A DNA stretch of 39,291 nucleotides from a bacterium (GTDB lineage: Bacteria; Hydrothermota; Hydrothermia; UBA1063). Under the pieces are notes generated by a model. The model did no database searches, was not told where the DNA came from, and saw only the letters and a list, made by a program, of their open reading frames with translations. Location of the stretch: positions 1-39,291 of the forward strand of contig JASEFR010000015.1 in NCBI GenBank assembly GCA_030019025.1. The letters run 5' to 3'. The translations under genes and the position numbers were made by a program. Below, in pieces: positions 7,995 to 15,618 of the stretch; positions within the stretch are counted from its first letter, which is position 1; each line of letters opens with the position of its first letter.

Positions 7995-9434
7995 ATGCAC
8001 TTTTCAGTTCAGTTTATTATACTTTTTGTTTATTTTGTGGTAGTACTCGCTATTGGCCTTCTCGCACAAAAACTTGCAAAGTCAGGCACAGACTATTTGA
8101 TTGCTGGGAGGAATCTCGGATTGTTGCTCTGTACAGTGGTGGTTGTAGGGGAATGGCTCGGTGGTATGAGTACCATCGGCGTTTCTGAGAGAGCTTATGC
8201 AACGGGTATTTCTTCTGCTTGGTATAACATTTCAACTTCCATCGGGATGGCGTTGTTTGGCTTTCTCCTTGCGAAACACTATAGGAAGAACCATGTATAC
8301 ACCGTATCTGAAATGATTGAAAAGCTTTACAGCAAGGAAGTAAGGACCATTTCAGCAATTGCTTTTCTTTTCGCTTACATAATTCTCGGTTATGCTCAGA
8401 TCCAGACGGTTGGATCTGTGCTTGCTTCCACCCTTAACATGAAATTTTCAGAGGGGGTTATACTGGGCGGTCTCCTTGTTACGATTTATGTCACGGCGGG
8501 TGGGTTCTGGTCTATTACTCTGACTAATGTGATTCATACTTTTTTCCTGTACTTTTCAATAATTTCTACTTTTATCATTGGACTTATAAAAATTGGTGGT
8601 TACTCTGGTCTGTTTTCTGCCCTTGCTGAAGTAGGAAAGAATGTGGAAGTTTATAAAAGTCCTTTCGGCGTTGGAGCAAATCAGGTTCTCGGCTGGATAA
8701 TTGGTGGTATGTTTGGTGCTTTCGCAGCTCAGGCTTCAATTCAGCCGGTTTTCGCTGCAAAAGATGAAAAGACTGCAAAGAATGCTGCTCTTTTAAGCGC
8801 ATTATTAATCTTCCCAACGGGAATCTTGACCGCGACTCTTGGAATGATTGCAGCAACGGGGAAATTTGCCGATGTGCCAAATCCCAAACAAGCACTGCCA
8901 AGCCTTTTAATGTCTCCAAAGTTTGTTCCCCCATGGTTTGGTGGGATAGCTCTCGCTGGCATTCTTGCCGCAATCCTCTCCACTATTGCACCTGTAATGT
9001 TTGCTATTTCTACAATTCTTGTGAAAGATATTTATCACAATCTCATTAATAAGGAAGCGGATGAAAGGAAAATTCTAAAGGTTTCTCGGTGGTTTACTTT
9101 TATAGTGGGGATACTCCTTATTCCATTAGCCGTATTCCTCAAAGGTTTTGTTCTCGATACAGGTTATATCTCCTATGCCATAAGGGGTGCTGCTGCAATA
9201 ATTGTTCTTGCCGGTGTTTATTGGGTGGTTAGGGGGAAAAGGATACCCACTCCCAATGCTGCCATTGTCGCTATGATAGTTGGCACTATCGTTGCCATTG
9301 CTTTCCCAATCATTAAATATTATAAACCCGATTTTAACTTTGACAAAAATCTCTGGGCACTCGGTACAGCGCTCCTATCCATTCTTCTTGTCACCTTTAT
9401 TGAGAGAGTCGTATTTAGGAGGAAAAATTTATGA
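7995..9434 (+). CDS. Sodium:solute symporter (SSS) family transporter
   Basis: The 479-residue protein is almost entirely hydrophobic with about thirteen transmembrane segments, as expected for SSS/SLC5 permeases. Family features include DYLIAGRNLGLLL after TM1, the WLGGMSTIGVSERAYATG segment at the start of TM2, and YVTAGGFWSITLTNVIHTF in the TM5-TM6 region. It would co-transport Na+ and a small organic solute across the inner membrane; substrate specificity cannot be read. AAAGGAGAGG lies four bases before the ATG. It heads a five-to-six gene operon, and its stop overlaps the CoA-transferase start (ATGA). The neighbours suggest that the imported compound is an organic acid or 2-oxoacid, which is inference. 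Confidence 0.9.
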   Translation: MHFSVQFIILFVYFVVVLAIGLLAQKLAKSGTDYLIAGRNLGLLLCTVVVVGEWLGGMSTIGVSERAYATGISSAWYNISTSIGMALFGFLLAKHYRKNHVYTVSEMIEKLYSKEVRTISAIAFLFAYIILGYAQIQTVGSVLASTLNMKFSEGVILGGLLVTIYVTAGGFWSITLTNVIHTFFLYFSIISTFIIGLIKIGGYSGLFSALAEVGKNVEVYKSPFGVGANQVLGWIIGGMFGAFAAQASIQPVFAAKDEKTAKNAALLSALLIFPTGILTATLGMIAATGKFADVPNPKQALPSLLMSPKFVPPWFGGIALAGILAAILSTIAPVMFAISTILVKDIYHNLINKEADERKILKVSRWFTFIVGILLIPLAVFLKGFVLDTGYISYAIRGAAAIIVLAGVYWVVRGKRIPTPNAAIVAMIVGTIVAIAFPIIKYYKPDFNFDKNLWALGTALLSILLVTFIERVVFRRKNL

Positions 9435-10615
9435 AACCTCTTGAGGGTGTTAAAGTCCTTGATCTTTCGAGGGTTCTTGCAGGCCCCACAGTGGGTATGA
9501 TCCTCGGGGATCTTGGAGCAGACGTGATAAAAGTGGAAAGGCCAGGGACAGGTGACGAAACCCGAGGCTGGGGACCACCCTTTGCGGGTGGAGAAAGTGC
9601 CTACTACATGTGTGCTAACAAAAATAAAAGGGGAATGACCCTGAATTTAAAGTCCGAAGAGGCCGGAGAAATCCTTGAGAAACTAATTAAACGCAGTGAT
9701 GTAATGATATTAAACTTTCTACCCGATGTCCTAAATAGCCTGCATTTGACTTATGATGAAGTAAAGAAAATAAAACCCGATATTATCTGGGCCTCAGTAA
9801 CAGGATTTGGACTTACTGGTCCTAAGGCACATAAACCAGGTTATGATGTTTTAATTCAGGGTATCAGTGGGCTTATGAGCATAACTGGTGAGCCCGATGG
9901 AGAACCGATGAAAGTTGGAGTTGCAATTTGCGATGTGCTTACCGCTTTATACACCGTTATTGCGATCGAATCAGCTCTTATACGAAGGAATAGGACAGGT
10001 GAAGGTGCAATGATTGATAATTCTTTACTGGAATCAACTATCGCAAGCCTGGTAAATGTTGCAAATAACTATCTAATTGGAGGTATTATACCGAAGAGAT
10101 ATGGTAATGCTCATCCCAATATAGTTCCCTACCAGGTGTTTAAGGCCAGTGATGACTACATAATAATAGGTGTGGGAAATGAAGAACAGTGGAAGCGTTT
10201 TTGCAAAGTAATTGAAAGGGAAGATCTTGCCACAGATCCGAGATTTGAAACCAACGCTAAGCGCCTTGAAAACAGGGATGTTCTCATACCCATCATAGAG
10301 GAAATCATTGCTAAGCGTGAAAGTAAATACTGGCTTGAGAAGCTTGATGAGGCGCATATCCCAGCTGGTCCTATAAATACTGTGGACAAAGCAATAAACG
10401 ACGAACAGGTAGTTTACAGGAGATTCATTCAGGAAATTGATCATCCAACGGCAGGCCGTATTAAGTTGATGAGAAACCCGATACACTTCGGAGATATTGA
10501 ACTGGATATTTACAGGCACCCGCCGTTACTTGGCGAACATACAAAGGAAATTCTTCTGGAACTTGGATATTCGGAGGAAGATTATTTAAAATTTAAAAAG
10601 AAAGGAGTTGTATGA
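9431..10615 (+). CDS. Family III CoA-transferase (CaiB/BaiF type)
   Basis: The 394-residue product has the standard family III sequence: LEGVKVLDLSRVLAGP at the N-terminus, LGADVIKVERPGTGDETRGWGPP, KRGMTLNLKSEEA, GYDVLIQGISGLMSITGEP and KVGVAICDVLTALY. These enzymes move CoA between an acyl-CoA and a free carboxylic acid and fold as interlocked dimers. At the position of the nucleophilic Asp in formyl-CoA transferase (after GEGAMIDNSLL) this protein shows Glu (LLEST). Such Glu variants occur in the family, so loss of activity is not implied, but the exact reaction (transferase or racemase) is open. AGGAGG precedes the ATG. Overlaps with the symporter upstream and the ferredoxin downstream place it in the Kor operon, where it may exchange CoA from the Kor product. 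Confidence 0.88.
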   Translation: MKPLEGVKVLDLSRVLAGPTVGMILGDLGADVIKVERPGTGDETRGWGPPFAGGESAYYMCANKNKRGMTLNLKSEEAGEILEKLIKRSDVMILNFLPDVLNSLHLTYDEVKKIKPDIIWASVTGFGLTGPKAHKPGYDVLIQGISGLMSITGEPDGEPMKVGVAICDVLTALYTVIAIESALIRRNRTGEGAMIDNSLLESTIASLVNVANNYLIGGIIPKRYGNAHPNIVPYQVFKASDDYIIIGVGNEEQWKRFCKVIEREDLATDPRFETNAKRLENRDVLIPIIEEIIAKRESKYWLEKLDEAHIPAGPINTVDKAINDEQVVYRRFIQEIDHPTAGRIKLMRNPIHFGDIELDIYRHPPLLGEHTKEILLELGYSEEDYLKFKKKGVV

Positions 10616-10848
10616 ATAAACGCTTTGAAATAGAAATTAATCACGACTGGTGTAAAGCCTGCTATATCTGTGTTAAGATTTGTCCCAAGGATGTATTCGA
10701 CATCGCAGAAAAAGAAAGTTTTAGGGGATTTAGAGAAGTAATACCTACAAGGTTGGAAGATTGCATAGGGTGTATGATGTGTGAAAACTTTTGCCCTGAT
10801 TTTGCAATAGAAGTGAAGGAGATTGAAGATGCCGTGGAAAAGAATTAA
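10612..10848 (+). CDS. korD: 2-oxoacid:ferredoxin oxidoreductase delta subunit, 2[4Fe-4S] ferredoxin
   Basis: The 78-residue protein has two CxxCxxCxxxCP motifs, CKACYICVKICP and CIGCMMCENFCP, separated by about 30 residues, the pattern of an 8Fe ferredoxin. Its position immediately before the alpha subunit, with overlapping ends, fits the KorDABC order of 2-oxoglutarate-type oxidoreductases. It would carry electrons from the thiamine-diphosphate subunit to free ferredoxin. The start overlaps the CoA-transferase stop by four bases, with AAAGGAG just upstream. Confidence 0.88.
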   Translation: MNKRFEIEINHDWCKACYICVKICPKDVFDIAEKESFRGFREVIPTRLEDCIGCMMCENFCPDFAIEVKEIEDAVEKN

Positions 10849-11971
10849 GTTGCCAATTAGTCCGGGAAGATTTCTGGTTCAGGGTGATGAGGCTGTTGCT
10901 GATGGTGCCTTTTGTGCTGGAATGAGATTTTATGCGGGGTATCCTATAACGCCTGCAAGTGAGGTAATTACACGTGTTCAGCAAAGGTTTGAAGAGTCAG
11001 GAGAAGGTGTTTACTTTCAAGGTGAAGATGAGATAGCCTCTATAGCAGCCTGCATTGGAGCCTCTTGGACAGGAGTGAAGGCTATGACAGCCACCAGTGG
11101 GCCTGGCTTTGATCTTATGGTGGAAAATCTGGGATATGCAATCTTTACTGAGACTCCGCTGGTTATTGTTGACGTTCAGCGAGCGGGTCCTTCCACTGGT
11201 CAAGCCGCGCGACCGTCTCAGGGTGACTATCATCAGGTAAGATACGCCACTCATGGAGATTACGAAATAATCGTACTTTCCCCCTGGTCTTGTCAAGAGC
11301 TGTTTGAATTTGGAATTAGAGCCTTTAATTTGGCAGAAAGATATAGGGTCCCCGTTATTATTTTGACGGATGAAGCAATTGGACATTTAAGAGAACCGGT
11401 GGTTTATCCTGAAGAGATAAATATATTCGATAGAGAGCACGATCCAGATGCTCCACCTTTTAGTTTTGACGAGAAGGACGCAGGCCCGATGCCCCTTATC
11501 GGTGACGGTAAGTCACTTTTAATAACTGGATCTACCCATACAGAGTGGGGAAAACGAGTAACACAGGACCCGGAAGTTCACCGAAAGATCGTTAAACATC
11601 TTATAGGAAAGATTCGTAATAACGTTTCCGATATCTTTGAATCGCACGAGGAATTCATTGAAGATGCGGAAATAGTCATAGCTTCCTATGGAATCTCATC
11701 AAGAAGCGGATTTGAGGCTGTAAAGAGACTGAGAGAAAAGGGTATAAAAGCAGGATTTTTCAGGTTCAAAGTTATATGGCCTATGTGGGAAAAGTATGTA
11801 AAGGAAAGGCTTTCCGGTGTGAAAAAGATTTTTGTACCGGAAATGAATGCTGGTCATTTATCGAGAGAGCTTGAAAGGCTGGTTGATGTTGAGATAATTC
11901 CCATCTTAGAGCTTGGAACGTGTGTTATAACTCCGGAAGTCATTGTAAAAGAAGTGGAGGCCCATCTATGA
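10829..11971 (+). CDS. korA: 2-oxoacid:ferredoxin oxidoreductase alpha subunit
   Basis: The 380-residue protein matches KorA: FLVQGDEAVADGAFCAGMRF, then YAGYPITPASEVITRV, then EDEIASIAACIGASWTG, then TATSGPGFDLMVENLGYA and QRAGPSTGQAARPSQGD. These are the pyrimidine-binding and domain I/II segments of the alpha chain. The enzyme decarboxylates a 2-oxoacid with CoA to acyl-CoA, CO2 and reduced ferredoxin, and can run in reverse for CO2 fixation. The chosen ATG at 10829 lies inside the ferredoxin gene and is preceded by AAGGAG at seven bases; a TTG at 10823 would add two residues. 2-Oxoglutarate is the likely class from similarity in subunit order and sequence, but branched-chain or other oxoacids are possible. 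Confidence 0.9.
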   Translation: MPWKRIKLPISPGRFLVQGDEAVADGAFCAGMRFYAGYPITPASEVITRVQQRFEESGEGVYFQGEDEIASIAACIGASWTGVKAMTATSGPGFDLMVENLGYAIFTETPLVIVDVQRAGPSTGQAARPSQGDYHQVRYATHGDYEIIVLSPWSCQELFEFGIRAFNLAERYRVPVIILTDEAIGHLREPVVYPEEINIFDREHDPDAPPFSFDEKDAGPMPLIGDGKSLLITGSTHTEWGKRVTQDPEVHRKIVKHLIGKIRNNVSDIFESHEEFIEDAEIVIASYGISSRSGFEAVKRLREKGIKAGFFRFKVIWPMWEKYVKERLSGVKKIFVPEMNAGHLSRELERLVDVEIIPILELGTCVITPEVIVKEVEAHL

Positions 11972-12711
11972 AAAATTATATGGATTGGATAAGAACAGAT
12001 TTCTTTCCCACTGCTTTTTGTCCAGGCTGTGGTCATGGCATCATTTTAAAGGCCATTGCAAAGGCATTAACGGAACTGGAACTCAGGAGAGAAGAGGTTG
12101 TCTTTGTGTCTGGGATTGGCTGCTCTGGCTGGATACCAAGCCCGTATATTAAAGCGGATTCTATTCATACAACTCACGGTAGAGCTCTTGCCTTCGCGAC
12201 GGGTGTTAAGCTAACAAAGCCAGATTTGACTGTCATTGTAGTTGGAGGGGATGGAGACCTTGCCTCTATCGGTGGTAACCATCTCATCCACGCAGCGAGA
12301 AGAAATATAGATATTACCTGCATTATGGCTGACAACAACAATTACGGCATGACGGGTGGTCAATATTCTCCTACCACTCCCCGGGGTGCTAAGACATCTA
12401 CTTCAAAGAAAGGCCATGTTGAGTCTGCCTTTGACGTTGCTGCACTTGTAAAGGCTGCAGGTGCAAGTTATGTGGCGAGATACACTGTCGCTCATTTCCC
12501 ACAACTGGTTAATGCAATTAAAAAGGCTATATTAACTCCTGGTTTTTCCTTTGTACAGGCTATCAGTACCTGCCCGACCCATTATGGTAGACGAAACCTT
12601 TCTCAAGATCCTTATGAGTACCTTGATTATTTGAGGAAGAATTCTGTCAACTTGAAAAATGTGCAGAGTCAAGATGATGTTTTGAATAAAATAACGATAG
12701 GAGAATTTTAA
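11968..12711 (+). CDS. korB: 2-oxoacid:ferredoxin oxidoreductase beta subunit (thiamine diphosphate-binding)
   Basis: The 247-residue beta chain has the iron-sulphur ligands CPGC (Cys18, Cys21), Cys52 in GIGCSGW and a further Cys in AISTCPTHYGRR. The thiamine-diphosphate/Mg motif is GGDGDLASIGGNHLIHA followed by NNNYGMTGGQYSPTTP, which is diagnostic for KorB-type subunits. The ATG overlaps the korA stop (ATGA), with GTGGAGG upstream. An alternative upstream start would add 16 residues absent from the family. It forms the catalytic core with KorA. Confidence 0.92.
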   Translation: MKNYMDWIRTDFFPTAFCPGCGHGIILKAIAKALTELELRREEVVFVSGIGCSGWIPSPYIKADSIHTTHGRALAFATGVKLTKPDLTVIVVGGDGDLASIGGNHLIHAARRNIDITCIMADNNNYGMTGGQYSPTTPRGAKTSTSKKGHVESAFDVAALVKAAGASYVARYTVAHFPQLVNAIKKAILTPGFSFVQAISTCPTHYGRRNLSQDPYEYLDYLRKNSVNLKNVQSQDDVLNKITIGEF

Positions 12712-12712
12712 A

Positions 12713-13252
12713 ATGGATACTTTGCAGGTCAGATATGCCGGAACGGGCGGACAGGGTTTAATTTTGCTTGGCGTCTTAACTGCTGATTCGGCTGTTAAAG
12801 CCGGGAATTATGCAACTCAAGGTTCTTATTACGGTGCTCAGGTGAGAGGTGGAATTACTTCCGCAGACGTGGTTCTGAGTAAAAATTGGATTGCATTCCC
12901 TTATGTGGAGTACTCAGATGTCTTGGTCGCCCTTACTTCTGAATCCCTTAGTTATTACCTGAAAACTGCCAGAGAGGGGAGCTTGGTGATTGTTGATGAA
13001 ATTGTCTTGATTGAGGAAGATCAGAGTGAACTAAAGGAGAGGTTTAATTTCGAAAGGGTTCCCTTTACTCGCACGTGTTATGAAAAATTTAACTCGGGAT
13101 TTTTTGTTAACATAGTTGCCTTTGGTTACGTTTCAAGGTATTTAAAAGACTTTTTTTCCGAAGAGGAAGCCATCGCTGCCCTTAAAGATAATGTGCCTGA
13201 GAAATATTTTGATGTTGAAGTTGAGGCTTTTAAACTTGGGACTTTACTTTAA
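12713..13252 (+). CDS. korC: 2-oxoacid:ferredoxin oxidoreductase gamma subunit
   Basis: The 179-residue protein begins LQVRYAGTGGQGLILLGVLT and contains GSYYGAQVRGGITSADVVLS, which are the two signature segments of the gamma (KorC/PorG) domain that helps hold CoA. It starts one base after the korB stop. Its 3' end overlaps the 3' end of purA by four bases on the opposite strand, and no hairpin terminator is seen between them. Confidence 0.92.
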   Translation: MDTLQVRYAGTGGQGLILLGVLTADSAVKAGNYATQGSYYGAQVRGGITSADVVLSKNWIAFPYVEYSDVLVALTSESLSYYLKTAREGSLVIVDEIVLIEEDQSELKERFNFERVPFTRTCYEKFNSGFFVNIVAFGYVSRYLKDFFSEEEAIAALKDNVPEKYFDVEVEAFKLGTLL

Positions 13253-14517
13253 GGATTTCTTTTAATTAGTTTTTCTCGTTCGGGACCTACAGAAATGTAG
13301 TCAATAGAAAGCCCTAATTGACTTTCAATAAATTCAATGTATTTCTTCGCGTTTAATGGGAGCTCGTCGTATCTTTCTTCCCTTGTGGATAGTTCAAAGC
13401 CAGATAACTCCTCATAAATGGGTTCAACAGATTCAAAATCCTCAGACATTGGGGGAGGGAGCTCAATTAACTCACCATCTTTTTTGTATCTTATGGCTAC
13501 TTTTATATGTTCTATTCCGCTTAGTACGTCAAGTTTTGTCATTACGAGGTTAGTAACCCCGTTTAAAAGGATAGAGTATTTAATAATAACGAGATCAAGC
13601 CAACCACATCTCCGAGGTCTTCCTGTAGTTGCGCCGAATTCCTGACCTTTGTCACGAATTAACTCCTCCTTTCCACCTTTAATTTCAGTGGGGAATGGCC
13701 CTTTTCCAACTCTTGTTGTGTAGGCTTTAAAAACCCCATAAACTTTATCTATTCTTTGAGGGGGAAGTCCAGAGAAAACCAGTGCTCCTGAGGATATGGT
13801 GTGGGAAGAAGTTACGTAGGGGTAAGTGCCGTAAATAATATCCAAAAGGCTACCCTGGGCCCCTTCAAAAAGGATTTTCTTGCCTTCCTTTTCCATCTTG
13901 TGAATAAACTCAAATCCGTCCACAATGAAAGGCTTTATGAAGCGAGCAAATTCCTTCAAGTCTTCAAGAATCCTCTTGTAGTCAAAGGGTGGGTGGCCGA
14001 AACGCGCTGCGATAATTTGGTTGTTAAAATCTGTAATGTTTTTTACTTTTTTAGCCAGGGTTTTATCATGGAAGAGGTCTCCGACTCTTATACCGATTCT
14101 TTGATATAAATCTCTATAGGCGTATGCAATCCCACGTTTAGTGCTACCGATTCCACCCTTAGATTCTTCTTCCAGTGCATCTTCTTCTTTGTGAAAGGGG
14201 AGAACAATTGTTGCCCTCTCGTCAACATAAAGCCTGCCTTCTAAAGAGCCTGTTAATTTTGAGATTTCTGCGACTTCCTCTTTGAAAACCTCGGGATCAA
14301 TTAAAACCCCTGCGGTAATGAGATTCTTTTTTTCGGGCCTTATTATGCCTGATGGGAGAAGGTGTAATACGAGTTTTGTGTTATTTGTAACAATCGTGTG
14401 TCCTGCATTAGCTCCGCCTTGAAATCTGCAGATTATATCATATTCTTTGGCGATGTAATCGACGAAACGTCCTTTAGCTTCATCCCCCCATTGTAATCCA
14501 ATCACAATATCGGCCAT
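13249..14517 (-). CDS. purA: Adenylosuccinate synthetase
   Basis: The 422-residue protein converts IMP, aspartate and GTP to adenylosuccinate, the first step from IMP to AMP. The GTP-binding start is LQWGDEAKGRFVD, with catalytic Asp12 and Lys15, and NAGHTIV provides His40. Further family segments are FEGAQGSLLDI, YPYVTSSHT, TTRVGKGPFPTE and TGRPRRCGWLDL. Two glycine-rich motifs differ from the textbook form: GDEGKGK reads GDEAKGR, and GTTGRGIGPAY reads GSTKRGIAYAY. Key catalytic residues are kept, so it is probably an active member of a divergent PurA clade. It is the last gene of a minus-strand set after queA, 15 bases from its stop, with no clear Shine-Dalgarno. Confidence 0.93.
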   Translation of the reverse strand: MADIVIGLQWGDEAKGRFVDYIAKEYDIICRFQGGANAGHTIVTNNTKLVLHLLPSGIIRPEKKNLITAGVLIDPEVFKEEVAEISKLTGSLEGRLYVDERATIVLPFHKEEDALEEESKGGIGSTKRGIAYAYRDLYQRIGIRVGDLFHDKTLAKKVKNITDFNNQIIAARFGHPPFDYKRILEDLKEFARFIKPFIVDGFEFIHKMEKEGKKILFEGAQGSLLDIIYGTYPYVTSSHTISSGALVFSGLPPQRIDKVYGVFKAYTTRVGKGPFPTEIKGGKEELIRDKGQEFGATTGRPRRCGWLDLVIIKYSILLNGVTNLVMTKLDVLSGIEHIKVAIRYKKDGELIELPPPMSEDFESVEPIYEELSGFELSTREERYDELPLNAKKYIEFIESQLGLSIDYISVGPEREKLIKRNP

Positions 14518-14532
14518 ATCTAAAGTATCAAG

Positions 14533-15573
14533 TTAATTAGAGGTTTTTTCAATTTCAGGAAGAATTAACATTGCATCCCCATAACTTAAAAATCGGTAAC
14601 CTTTCTTTATTGCTTCTTCGTAAGCTTTGAGAACCTTCTCCCTCCCGGCAAAAGCGCTAACAAGAATTAAAGGGGTCGATTTTGGAAGGTGAAAATTGGT
14701 GATGAGCCCATCTATGACTTCAAATTTGAATCCGGGGTAAATAAATAGGTCTGTGTTTCCTCTCAATTTTTGTTCGCTAAACTTCCACGATTCTAACGTT
14801 CTCACGGTGGTAGTACCGCAGGCTATTATTCTTTGACCCCGCTTTTTTGCTTCAATTATTATATTCGCTGAATCTTCCGGAATTTCGTAAAACTCTTCGT
14901 CCATTTTGTGCTTGGTTATGTCTTCCGTTTTAACGGGTTTAAAAGTCCCGGTTCCCACATTCAGATTTATAGGTACAATTTTTATACCCTTTTCCCTTAA
15001 ATCCTTTATCGTCCTTTCGGTAAAATGGAGCCCTGCTGTAGGTGCAGCCACAGAATAGCCCTGTTCTGCAAAGATGGTCTGGTAATACTCTTCATCTTCT
15101 TTTTCGGGATTTCTTTTTATGTAGTGAGGAAGTGGTACCTGACCGTAAAGCTCCAGAAGTTCATTTACTTTGATATCAGATAAGATTTTGAAGGTTACTT
15201 TTTCCTCATCTTGAGCGAGTGCCATAAGTTCATGCTCACCAACGGTGAAGATTCTTCCTGGCTTTGCCTTTTTCTTACTGGAAACGAGGGCTTTAAAATC
15301 CTTATCATTTACAAAATTTACGAAAAAAATTTCCAGTTTCCCACCTGTATCCTTTGCTTGAGCTAATAACCTTGCTTTTATTACTTTTGTTTTGTTCACA
15401 ACGATTATATCGCCGGGTTTTAGAAATTCTGGAAGCCTGTAAAAATGAGAGTGAATTATTATGTCGTCTTTTAAGTTGATGATTAAAAGCCTTGCTTTAT
15501 CTCGCTCTTTTAGCGGTTTCTGCGCAATAAGCTCTGGCGGTAAATTATAGTTAAAAAGCTCAAGGGAAATCAT
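14533..15573 (-). CDS. queA: S-adenosylmethionine:tRNA ribosyltransferase-isomerase
   Basis: The full-length 346-residue QueA makes epoxyqueuosine on tRNA from preQ1-tRNA using the ribosyl group of SAM. Signature segments include FNYNLPPELIAQKPLKERDKAR near the N-terminus, GDIIVVNKTKVIKARL, SVAAPTAGLHFT, LNVGTGTFKPVKTEDI, HKMDEEFYEIP and CGTTTVRTLES, ending with TNFHLPKSTPLILVSAF. It follows the glycerate kinase gene by 17 bases and precedes purA. The nearby tRNA-modification partners (tgt, queG) are not in the window. Confidence 0.95.
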   Translation of the reverse strand: MISLELFNYNLPPELIAQKPLKERDKARLLIINLKDDIIIHSHFYRLPEFLKPGDIIVVNKTKVIKARLLAQAKDTGGKLEIFFVNFVNDKDFKALVSSKKKAKPGRIFTVGEHELMALAQDEEKVTFKILSDIKVNELLELYGQVPLPHYIKRNPEKEDEEYYQTIFAEQGYSVAAPTAGLHFTERTIKDLREKGIKIVPINLNVGTGTFKPVKTEDITKHKMDEEFYEIPEDSANIIIEAKKRGQRIIACGTTTVRTLESWKFSEQKLRGNTDLFIYPGFKFEVIDGLITNFHLPKSTPLILVSAFAGREKVLKAYEEAIKKGYRFLSYGDAMLILPEIEKTSN

Positions 15574-15589
15574 TTTCTGCCTAAGGTTA

Positions 15590-15618
15590 ATTATAAAGTA
15601 TAAATCGAGTTTTGTTCA
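15590..15618 (-). promoter_or_regulatory. Possible internal promoter for queA-purA
   Basis: On the minus strand, TGAACA and TATAAT are spaced by 17 bases. The -10 overlaps the stop of the glycerate kinase gene and lies just ahead of queA. The -10 is perfect and the -35 matches four of six positions, so this is a weak call in AT-rich DNA. Confidence 0.35.

Noticed and set aside
8584-8973. 129-residue minus-strand ORF inside the symporter gene
   Set aside because: Antisense to a confident membrane protein; composition is that of a shadow frame.
10073-10519. 148-residue minus-strand ORF inside the CoA-transferase gene
   Set aside because: Antisense to a confident gene, without Shine-Dalgarno or family motifs.
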